The notes beneath the pieces are model-generated. The model was given only the letters and a program-made list of their open reading frames with translations. It had not been told where the DNA came from and searched no databases. This document shows positions 6,022 to 12,178 of a stretch of 12,656 nucleotides of DNA, in pieces; the first letter of the stretch is position 1; every line of letters begins with the position of its first letter. Source of the DNA: JALRBM01 sp964477195 (lineage in GTDB: Bacteria; Patescibacteriota; Saccharimonadia; Saccharimonadales; Saccharimonadaceae); NCBI GenBank assembly GCA_964477195.1, contig CAYZCX010000025.1, positions 1 to 12,656 of the forward strand, read 5' to 3'. The position numbers were made by a program, and so were the translations under genes.

Positions 6022-7099
6022 GGGCCCAGGCTGTTTTCTTCATAGAAAGACTTGGGATAACTTCGAGAGAATAGGGGTCGATTGGCACGTTTTTTTGTGC
6101 GTAGTAGTATCCTAGGGTGGCGATCATGGCTGCATTGTCGGTGCAGAGTTTTATGGGAGCGTATTCTATAGTGACGGGCAGACGATCGGATAACATAGCT
6201 CGAAGGGCACGACTGGCGGCAACCCCACCGGCAATCACAACGGAGGCGGGTGAATAGGCACGATATGCTCGTTCGGCAGTATCCACGAGCGTCTCATTGG
6301 CAATTCGCTGGAAGCTGGCGGCAAAATCTGCTCGCTGAACGTCATTTAAACGTGCTGAGAGCTCGTGAGAGGGAAAAGTGAAGTCAACGCCTACCTCGCG
6401 TTGTACGGCTCGCAAAACGGCTGTTTTGAGGCCTGAGAAGCTAAAGTCGTAGGGATTTTGCATTTTTGATTTGGGCAATGGATATTTATAAGGATTACCC
6501 TTGGGTGCGAGCGCGTCGATGGCCGGACCGCCAGGGTAGGGGAGTCCGATAATCTTTGCAACCTTATCGTAGGCTTCACCCACGGCATCGTCCTGAGTTT
6601 GGCCGAGAAGTTCATAATCGCCATGGTCGCGGAAAAGGACGAGTTGAGAGTGTCCACCGCTGACGATAAGCGCCAGCATCGGGAATTGGGGCTGTTGAGA
6701 GGGAAGGGTGAAGGAGAGGGAAGGCGCTTGATCAACGATGAAATTAGCATAGACGTGTCCTTCGACGTGATGAACAGGATAGAGCGGCTTGTTTTTTAGG
6801 ATGGCCAGGGTCCGGGCGGCAAGTGTCCCGACAAGAAGAGAGCCGATAAGACCGGGGGCATAGGTGACGGCGATGGCGTCGATATCATCCCAGGTGACAT
6901 TGGCATCGGAGAGAGCCTGAGCAATAACTGGGTTGATTACCTCGATATGACTTCGGGCGGCTACCTCAGGGACGACTCCTCCGTAGACGGCGTGAATGTC
7001 AATTTGCGAATTGACGACATTGCTAAGAAGCTTACGACCGTCTTCGACGACCGCAGCAGCTGTTTCATCGCAACTACTTTCGATTCCAAGGATTTTCAT
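5996..7099 (-). CDS. tsaD: tRNA N6-adenosine threonylcarbamoyltransferase TsaD
   Basis: TsaD moves the threonylcarbamoyl group from threonylcarbamoyl-AMP to A37 of ANN-decoding tRNAs (t6A), working with TsaB and TsaE. The 367-residue protein starts with the ASKHA signature MKILGIESSCDET, has the metal-binding HVEGH motif (His111, His115), SGGHSQLVL around residues 147-155, FSFSGLKTAVLR, and the late nucleotide-binding VIAGGVAASRALR. A Pro/Gln-rich insert (about residues 121-140) interrupts the usual core but keeps frame. The start ATG lies 7 bases after an extended -10 box with no Shine-Dalgarno. tsaC lies 2 kb away on the same strand but not in the same operon. TsaB and TsaE are not in the window. 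Confidence 0.97.
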   Translation of the reverse strand: MKILGIESSCDETAAAVVEDGRKLLSNVVNSQIDIHAVYGGVVPEVAARSHIEVINPVIAQALSDANVTWDDIDAIAVTYAPGLIGSLLVGTLAARTLAILKNKPLYPVHHVEGHVYANFIVDQAPSLSFTLPSQQPQFPMLALIVSGGHSQLVLFRDHGDYELLGQTQDDAVGEAYDKVAKIIGLPYPGGPAIDALAPKGNPYKYPLPKSKMQNPYDFSFSGLKTAVLRAVQREVGVDFTFPSHELSARLNDVQRADFAASFQRIANETLVDTAERAYRAYSPASVVIAGGVAASRALRAMLSDRLPVTIEYAPIKLCTDNAAMIATLGYYYAQKNVPIDPYSLEVIPSLSMKKTAWAPTSVSTTE

Positions 7100-7106
7100 T
7101 GTTCTT

Positions 7107-7115
7107 ATTTTATCA
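7107..7115 (-). promoter_or_regulatory. Extended -10 promoter of tsaD
   Basis: On the minus strand TGATAAAAT (extended -10) ends 7 bases before the tsaD ATG. No -35 is evident. Transcription should begin at or next to the start codon. Confidence 0.7.
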
Positions 7116-7149
7116 GATGTTACCTCTTTAATGTAGGGTGAGCGACCGC

Positions 7150-7155
7150 TATACT
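7150..7155 (+). promoter_or_regulatory. -10 element of DUF1361 gene
   Basis: TATACT ends 6 bases before the ATG at 7162, the same leaderless spacing as at other genes in the window. A weak -35-like TTTAAT lies 17 bases upstream. It fires away from the tsaD promoter within the same 62-bp intergenic gap. Confidence 0.55.
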
Positions 7156-7161
7156 GAAATT

Positions 7162-7803
7162 ATGAATATTCGGCGATTCATCTTGGCTATGGTAATTGCA
7201 TCTGCAGTAGCGGTTGTGCTGTTTGTTGTCGGCGCGATACGAAATCATAGTTTCGACTATTGGTATTTGACGTACAATCTGGTGCTTGCGGCAATTCCGC
7301 TGGGCGTTGCGATATGGTTACGGACGATTCTCGAGCGTTATACCTGGAGAGACTGGCGATCCCTCATACTTTTGATTGTATGGTTGCTGTTTTTGCCGAA
7401 TAGTTTCTACATTCTGACGGATTTTATTCACTTGCCAGAGACGCATCGAGTGGATATCATTCAGGATATTGTCATGTTGACACAGTACAGTATTGTGGGA
7501 TTTGTTATGGGGTTTGCCAGTCTGTCCTTGCTTCATGATGCGTATCTTAAACGACTAAAGGCGAGAACAGTGACAGTGCTTGTGTATGTGACATTATGGC
7601 TTGCGAGCTTTGCGATTTATCTGGGGCGGGAATTGCGCTGGAACAGTTGGGATATCGTGAGTAATCCGGTGGGGCTTTTTGGTGATGTATGGTCCATCAT
7701 TTTTCATCCTTTTTTGCATATTGGGATGATTTCGATGTTACTGAGCTATTTTGCAATGCTCATGAGTCTGTACTGGATGCTGCGAGTAGTCGTTAAGAAA
7801 TAA
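7162..7803 (+). CDS. DUF1361 domain membrane protein
   Basis: This 213-residue integral membrane protein has about six hydrophobic helices. It carries the DUF1361 hallmarks: YLTYNLVLAAIPL near residue 35-47, FLPNSFYILTDFIHL at 77-91, and YLGRELRWNSWD at 153-164. The conserved polar residues (Asn, Thr-Asp, His, Arg) lie at membrane borders, which suggests an enzymatic or transport role, but the family's function is not established. The frame is open to a GTG at 7138, which lies upstream of the -10 box. The ATG at 7162 gives the natural N-terminus MNIRRF and the leaderless spacing. The gene converges on the lipoprotein gene and shares the hairpin at 7819-7849, which lacks a T tract on this strand. 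Confidence 0.88.
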   Translation: MNIRRFILAMVIASAVAVVLFVVGAIRNHSFDYWYLTYNLVLAAIPLGVAIWLRTILERYTWRDWRSLILLIVWLLFLPNSFYILTDFIHLPETHRVDIIQDIVMLTQYSIVGFVMGFASLSLLHDAYLKRLKARTVTVLVYVTLWLASFAIYLGRELRWNSWDIVSNPVGLFGDVWSIIFHPFLHIGMISMLLSYFAMLMSLYWMLRVVVKK

Positions 7804-7808
7804 ATATC

Positions 7809-7849
7809 AAAAAAGAGAAGGGCGGTCGCCATGGTGTAGCGACCGCCCT
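7809..7849 (-). terminator. Intrinsic terminator of the lipoprotein gene
   Basis: On the minus strand an 11-bp GC-rich stem (AGGGCGGTCGC/GCGACCGCCCT, loop 9 bases, 7819-7849) is followed by TCTCTTTTTT. It starts 10 bases after the lipoprotein stop codon. Only the minus strand has the T tract. Confidence 0.88.
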
Positions 7850-7858
7850 GTACTCCCT

Positions 7859-8566
7859 TTAGCAGGATCTGGAGAAGGACGTGACGGGAATGCCGTCTTC
7901 CTTGTATGTCGTACTCAGAGCCGCGTCGGGTGGTGCACACACCGTGAGACCGTACGAAGAATCCCCCGAGACTCTCACCACTGCGGTGTTGCCGTCCTTG
8001 AGGCCGATCGGCTCATACCACACGGCAATGTTGGATTCGACGACCCAACCCCCCAGTTTCTTGGGGTGGACGAATGCACCCTGGATGTAGACCTCGCGGG
8101 CTCCCCAGGGTTGATCGATGGTCGTGGCCGTCTGACCTCGAGGGATGAACACCGACTGGTTGTAGGTGAAGCGAGTCGAGATCTTCTTGTGGGCGATCGG
8201 ATCCCAGTACGTCAGCTCGGTGATGAGCTTGTCGGCCAACACAGCCGGGTTGTTTGCGGGAACACGATACCCGGTCGGCAGCGATACCTTGTAGCCACTC
8301 AGGGGATCCTTCGGATCCTTGGGCTCGACCGTTCCGCAGAACTTGATGCAGTCCAGCGTGACGGGCGCACCTTTTCTGAGGTAGAGGCGGCCTCCTTGGC
8401 CGATTACCTGCGAACTCGCGTCGAAGCGCGAGGCGCTTGAATCGAGACTCGCCTGGTATTCGGTTCGAAGGTCTTCGTTTCTCGGCGGCGGTGGGGTACA
8501 GCCTGAGATGACCAGGCCTAACGCGACGGCAGCCAGAAGTACTGGCCGCCAGTGTGCAATTCTCAC
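7859..8566 (-). CDS. Putative lipoprotein of unknown function, foreign-looking composition
   Basis: This 235-residue protein has a signal peptide with lipobox LVISGC (Cys23), then a Pro-rich linker (TPPPPRNE), so it should be lipid-anchored on the outer face of the membrane. The mature part is beta-rich, with Trp/Tyr/Gly spread through it and four further cysteines (73, 77, 210 and the very last residue 235) that could form two disulfides. I recognise no domain. The start is GTG with a strong AGGAGG four bases upstream and a real 5' leader, unlike neighbours that appear leaderless. Codon third positions are clearly richer in G and C than in flanking genes, and the gene carries its own strong terminator. 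These traits suggest a self-contained acquired cassette. A -35-like TTGTCA (8619-8614) with a poor -10 lies upstream. Confidence 0.82.
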   Translation of the reverse strand: MRIAHWRPVLLAAVALGLVISGCTPPPPRNEDLRTEYQASLDSSASRFDASSQVIGQGGRLYLRKGAPVTLDCIKFCGTVEPKDPKDPLSGYKVSLPTGYRVPANNPAVLADKLITELTYWDPIAHKKISTRFTYNQSVFIPRGQTATTIDQPWGAREVYIQGAFVHPKKLGGWVVESNIAVWYEPIGLKDGNTAVVRVSGDSSYGLTVCAPPDAALSTTYKEDGIPVTSFSRSC

Positions 8567-8648
8567 AGTTCCTCCTAAGGGATGGGAATACTCATATATT
8601 CAAGCACAAAGAATGACAAAAAGCAATATTATAAAATATTTTGATTAA

Positions 8649-9233
8649 CTACGAAAGCTTCACGGCGCCGTCTCGGATCGTCTCTATGGTGCCATCATCG
8701 TGGAGTTTGATGATTGTTGAAGGGGGGCGGCCCGAGAGGTCACCACCGTCAACGTAGAAGTCAACGCGCGTCTGGAAGTAATCCCATGCTTCCTGAATAG
8801 TAGTAGAGCCGGGGGCACCGGGGTGATTTGCGCTTGAGGTAACAAGCGGCCCGGTTTTTTCGAGAATCTTGCGGACATCCTCATCGGCAACTACCCGGAA
8901 TCCTTGGCGACCAGTTTCTTGGTGAAGATAATTGAGTTCTGGACCAAGCGGTGTTTCAACGCTAAGAGGGTTGGGCCACCATTTTTTTACTCGATCGAGA
9001 TGTGCTTGATCGACGCCCAATTCAGCAAGCTGTTCGACACTCGCTGCGATGACTGTCCCTGGTTTGTGGTCGCGGTTTTTGAGTGCATAGAGTTTCGCGA
9101 CGGCTTGAGGATCATGCGCCCGGGCGACCAGACCGTAGACTGTATCGGTGGGCATCACCCCGACACTACCTTCGAGGAGCCGCTGAGTGGCTGCTTCGGG
9201 GGAGATAAGTAATTGTTGTAAACTCTGATTCAT
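8649..9233 (-). CDS. tsaC: Threonylcarbamoyl-AMP synthase (TsaC/Sua5/YrdC)
   Basis: TsaC makes threonylcarbamoyl-AMP from Thr, bicarbonate and ATP, the first step of t6A synthesis, feeding TsaD. The 194-residue protein is a single YrdC domain, without the Sua5 C-terminal domain. It has PTDTVYGL at 28-35, the substrate-binding LYALKNRDHKPG, the WPNPLSVETP loop (usually WPGPLT), GFRV, and TSSANHPG. The loop substitutions are modest departures from the family. The frame opens at an ATG at 9251, but the ATG at 9233 fits better, since it sits 8 bases after an extended -10 TGCTATTAT and the upstream ATG lies before that box. A weak AT-rich hairpin plus T5 follows the gene (about 8619-8640). Confidence 0.93.
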   Translation of the reverse strand: MNQSLQQLLISPEAATQRLLEGSVGVMPTDTVYGLVARAHDPQAVAKLYALKNRDHKPGTVIAASVEQLAELGVDQAHLDRVKKWWPNPLSVETPLGPELNYLHQETGRQGFRVVADEDVRKILEKTGPLVTSSANHPGAPGSTTIQEAWDYFQTRVDFYVDGGDLSGRPPSTIIKLHDDGTIETIRDGAVKLS

Positions 9234-9241
9234 TGCCGTTA

Positions 9242-9250
9242 ATAATAGCA
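9242..9250 (-). promoter_or_regulatory. Extended -10 promoter of tsaC
   Basis: Minus-strand TGCTATTAT ends 8 bases before the ATG at 9233. It decides the start codon, because the alternative upstream ATG at 9251 would not be on the transcript. Confidence 0.65.
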
Positions 9251-9295
9251 TTTTTTATAAAGAGAGCAAGACAGCGTTTCGCACGGATAAGAAAG

Positions 9296-9304
9296 TGCTA
9301 AAAT
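9296..9304 (+). promoter_or_regulatory. Extended -10 promoter of the mur gene pair
   Basis: TGCTAAAAT ends 6 bases before the ATG at 9311. No clear -35 is present. The predicted transcript starts at the ATG and would cover both Mur-family genes. Confidence 0.65.
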
Positions 9305-9310
9305 AGAGAT

Positions 9311-10411
9311 ATGAAAGAAAACCCGGGAGGAGGGGGACGAAGGATTCTTCCTGATAGTCTCGCAAAGCGCGTTATCGAGTTGTATCGTCGCGGTCGTGCT
9401 AAATTTGTCAGTGCTCGCTATGGCAACCCCGCGGGCGTCGTCCGTGTTATTGCGATCACGGGAGAATATGGCAAGACGACGACGGCCTTATTACTCTCGG
9501 CTATCCTAAAAGAAGCAGGCCGTTCGGCAGTGCGTTACCAGGGAGACGTCTCTAGCGAATCTGTTGATTTTGCCGCTGAACTGCAACGTGATCTAAAACG
9601 GGCCAGACAGACGCAGACGGAATTTTTCATCATCGAAATTACGCCGGAACTTGTGTCGTCGAGCGCACTGAGCGGTGTAACACTTGATACCGTGGTAGTG
9701 ACGAGTCCAGCAGCGGAAGCGGACGCACTCCTCAAGGAAGAAGTTAACTATGCGGTAGTTCCCGATGATTACGAGGCGGGAATGTTAGCCATTGCCGAGC
9801 ATCAGATTATTACGTTTGGCGAAAAAGAAACGGCTGAGGCAAAGATAGATAAAACGACACTTTTCCGTAAGGGGACAGAGGTAGAGATGACGATCGATCA
9901 TCATACATCACTGACTGTTGCGACGCATTTGGTGGGGACGGCCAACGCCCATAATGTTGCAGCGGCGGTCGCTTCAGCGTATGTACTTGGTGCGGCGCTT
10001 AACACGGTAGAAGAAGGCGCAGCACAGCTAGAACAAGTGGATGGAAATTATCAATATTTAGACGGGGAGCGACCGTATACCGTTGTTGTTGACAGAGCAG
10101 TAACGGATCGTTCAATCGATTTTGTGGTTGATTCTGCCAAGGAATTGGCTCGCCGACGTCTTGTAGTAGCACTTGAGGCCAGCGCTCCGAGTGAAGAAAT
10201 GATTAAAAACCTCAAAAAGAAATCAGATCGCCTCGTACTCGTGTCCCGGGCAGCGCCAACTCTTCCTGGCGTTGAAGTGGTAGAGTCTGTCGAAGAAGCC
10301 TGGATAATTGTCCAGCGTGCTGCCAAAAAAGATGACACGGTGCTTTTGATCGGTCAGACATTTGTTGATCAAGCGCGAGAATTTAGCAAATCCGAAAAAG
10401 AAAGTAATTAA
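9311..10411 (+). CDS. Degenerate Mur ligase-family paralogue (probable pseudoenzyme)
   Basis: This 366-residue protein has the Mur ligase fold: a P-loop (TGEYGKTTT, Lys55), an EITPELVSS strand where ligases have E-x-SSH, the HNVAAAVAS helix (His214), and a C-terminal Rossmann-like domain. It aligns collinearly with the downstream MurE-like protein, but the catalytic features are lost. The TN-x-HLDYH region is TSPAAEAD with no carbamylated-Lys segment. The arginine of the VEGR linker is missing (VDGNYQ). DYAHTP has become DRAVTD (261-266), and the GKGHE end is GQTFVDQ. It also lacks an N-terminal UDP-sugar domain. ATP binding remains plausible, ligase chemistry does not. It is the first gene of an operon, ending 4 bases before murE, so a structural or regulatory partner of that enzyme is an attractive inference. 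The leader is absent. The start region encodes a Gly run from a purine-rich GGAGGAGGGGG. Confidence 0.85.
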   Translation: MKENPGGGGRRILPDSLAKRVIELYRRGRAKFVSARYGNPAGVVRVIAITGEYGKTTTALLLSAILKEAGRSAVRYQGDVSSESVDFAAELQRDLKRARQTQTEFFIIEITPELVSSSALSGVTLDTVVVTSPAAEADALLKEEVNYAVVPDDYEAGMLAIAEHQIITFGEKETAEAKIDKTTLFRKGTEVEMTIDHHTSLTVATHLVGTANAHNVAAAVASAYVLGAALNTVEEGAAQLEQVDGNYQYLDGERPYTVVVDRAVTDRSIDFVVDSAKELARRRLVVALEASAPSEEMIKNLKKKSDRLVLVSRAAPTLPGVEVVESVEEAWIIVQRAAKKDDTVLLIGQTFVDQAREFSKSEKESN

Positions 10412-10415
10412 ATAC

Positions 10416-11771
10416 ATGTCTCTCCGTGGTGTCGTCAAAAATCTCATTCCCTCTCGTTTTTTTGAGAAAATCGAACCGACCGGGCATCTTTTGGAAGCAG
10501 TTGCTGCGAATATTCGTTACGGATTTCCCTCTCGAAATATGCATGTTATAGGGGTGACAGGGACGAACGGGAAGACAACAACCAGTTTTATGATTCATGA
10601 AATGCTCCATAAGGCAGGGTATAAGGTGGGACTTTTGACGACGGTCGCATATGGAGTAGGAGATGATATTCACCCCCAAATTGCTCATATGACGACAGTT
10701 TCGGCGCCACTACTGCAAAAGCGCTTGGCGGAGTTTAAGCAACAGGGCGTCGAGTGGGTGGTGCTTGAGACGACGAGTCACGCGCTTGCTCAGCACCGTG
10801 TCTGGGGAATTCCTTATGAGATTGCAGTCATGACGAATATCACGCATGAGCATCTCGATTATCACAAGACATTTGCGCGGTACGTTGCGGCAAAGAGGCG
10901 ACTATTCCAACTTGCGGCGAAACACGGTATGCGTTTTGGGGTAGTGAATGCTGACGACGATCAGGCGGCTACTTTCTTAAAAGCTGTACCAAATTCACTT
11001 GCCTATGGTATAAAAACAGGCGAGCTGACGGCGAATAATATTTCGCTCACAACCGATGGCAGCCGATATGAGGCAAGGGTAGGCGGTGATAGCTACGCAA
11101 TTCATTGCCGTCTTCCCGGGGAATTCAATGTTTATAATAGCCTGGCTGCGGTAGCGGTAGGGCGCAAAATTGGTCTATCGAAGCGACAAGTAGAAGAGGG
11201 GATAGAGAGTCTGGCGGGCGTTGAGGGGCGCATGACAGTGATCGATGAGGGGCAACCTTTTGACGTGATTATTGACTATGCGCACACGCCTGACAGCTTT
11301 GAGAAATTATTTCATGATCTACGACCGATGGTAAAAGGAAAGCTTGTGGCGGTATTCGGCTCGGCGGGTCGTCGTGATGAAGAAAAACGTGCCGTCCAGG
11401 GAGAAACTGCGGGGAAATATGCTGACGAAATAGTGCTAACCGAAGAAGATGATCGAGATATCGATGGTCAGGAAATTATGAAGGAAATTGCAGCTGGTGC
11501 GGAAAAATCAGGCAAAAGACAGCAAAAAGATCTGTTCTTGGTTCATGATCGTCGAGAGGCGATTGCCTTTGCGTTTTCACGGGTCGCCAAGAAGGGGGAT
11601 ACAGTAGTACTGCTCGGCAAAGGTCACGAAAAGGATCTCTTGCGCCCCGGCCCCCGAGCTGCCGAGCTCCGACACCTCAAGCAAGATGACTATGATCCAG
11701 AGCGCGTTGTCTCGATTCCATGGAACGAGGCCGAAGAAGCGCGGAAGGCATTAAAAACAGTCGTTAAGTAA
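10416..11771 (+). CDS. murE: MurE-like UDP-MurNAc-tripeptide ligase, short form
   Basis: MurE adds the third amino acid to UDP-MurNAc-dipeptide in cytoplasmic wall-precursor synthesis. In this 451-residue protein all core motifs are present: P-loop GTNGKTT (49-55), LETTSHAL (117-124), TNITHEHLDYH (140-150) with Lys160 at the carbamylated-lysine region, VEGRM (Arg272), DYAHTP (287-292), VFGSAGRRDEEKR and GKGHEKD. About 40 residues precede the P-loop, so the usual N-terminal UDP-sugar-binding domain is missing. The amino-acid selector, DNPR in meso-DAP enzymes, reads EDDR (344-347), so the added residue is uncertain. An ATG at 10362 lies inside the upstream gene; the ATG at 10416, four bases after that gene's stop, gives the natural start. 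There is no Shine-Dalgarno, so translation probably depends on coupling. Confidence 0.88.
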   Translation: MSLRGVVKNLIPSRFFEKIEPTGHLLEAVAANIRYGFPSRNMHVIGVTGTNGKTTTSFMIHEMLHKAGYKVGLLTTVAYGVGDDIHPQIAHMTTVSAPLLQKRLAEFKQQGVEWVVLETTSHALAQHRVWGIPYEIAVMTNITHEHLDYHKTFARYVAAKRRLFQLAAKHGMRFGVVNADDDQAATFLKAVPNSLAYGIKTGELTANNISLTTDGSRYEARVGGDSYAIHCRLPGEFNVYNSLAAVAVGRKIGLSKRQVEEGIESLAGVEGRMTVIDEGQPFDVIIDYAHTPDSFEKLFHDLRPMVKGKLVAVFGSAGRRDEEKRAVQGETAGKYADEIVLTEEDDRDIDGQEIMKEIAAGAEKSGKRQQKDLFLVHDRREAIAFAFSRVAKKGDTVVLLGKGHEKDLLRPGPRAAELRHLKQDDYDPERVVSIPWNEAEEARKALKTVVK

Positions 11772-11814
11772 AAAACCCGAGCTTCCCCTCCTTTTTCAAG
11801 AGAGAAAGCCCGGG
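11770..11814 (-). terminator. Intrinsic terminator of the broken GC-rich gene
   Basis: On the minus strand a stem formed by 11804-11814 and 11776-11786 (about 11 bp, including two G-U pairs) is followed by TTTTTT (11775-11770). The wobble pairs exist only in the minus-strand RNA; in plus-strand RNA they are C-A mismatches. This fixes the direction: it belongs to the minus-strand gene, and its T tract overlaps the murE stop codon. Confidence 0.8.
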
Positions 11815-11829
11815 GCCCACCGCAGGCGA

Positions 11830-12088
11830 CTACGTGGCGAGCGGCTTGAAGTTCAACGTGCCTTCGTTGCGGAAGTTGTCGTGCGTGACGGTCCACCCTT
11901 CCGCGATCCACTCGTTCTGCACCGCCTGCCAGACGGTACTGGGTGTGTCACCGAGTGCCACGCCGAAAGACTTCTCGCCGCGCCTCTGCGCACCGCGAAG
12001 TGCCCTTCATGACTTCCTCCTGGAGTGCGGCGTGTTCAGCTTCGAACGTATTAACACCCCGAAGAAATTCATCCGGACTGATGGCCAC
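11830..12088 (-). pseudogene. Frameshifted small gene of unknown function, foreign-looking composition
   Basis: Two minus-strand frames complement each other. Frame A starts at a GTG (12088-12086) behind AGGGAG and reads MAISPDEFLRGVNTFEAEHA onward to a TGA at 11948. Frame B, open from 12006 to a TAG at 11830-11832, reads GEKSFGVALGDTPSTVWQAV and ends GTLNFKPLAT. Both show the same GC-rich third-base pattern, and they overlap at 11951-12006. A one-base insertion there, a sequencing error or a +1 shift during translation would join them into a protein of about 85 residues. The product is soluble-looking, with acidic N-terminal helices and a Trp-rich C-terminal half. I recognise no family. The strong terminator directly after frame B supports one gene spanning both frames. 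Composition, Shine-Dalgarno and terminator match the lipoprotein gene at 7859-8566. Confidence 0.6.
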
Positions 12089-12178
12089 AGTGTGTCTCCC
12101 TCTTGTTATCACGATCTTTTGGGATAGTACAGGAGTATTATGCCATGAATACTGTATTTTTGGAAGATATAAGGGGTG

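Noticed and set aside
2333..11771. TGA recoded as Gly or Trp, as in some CPR lineages
   Set aside because: Long genes such as valS are complete without any in-frame TGA, so the code is standard.
12134..12160. Plus-strand terminator hairpin AGTATT/AATACT followed by a T run
   Set aside because: The stem is only six AT-rich pairs, and no plus-strand gene ends just before it.
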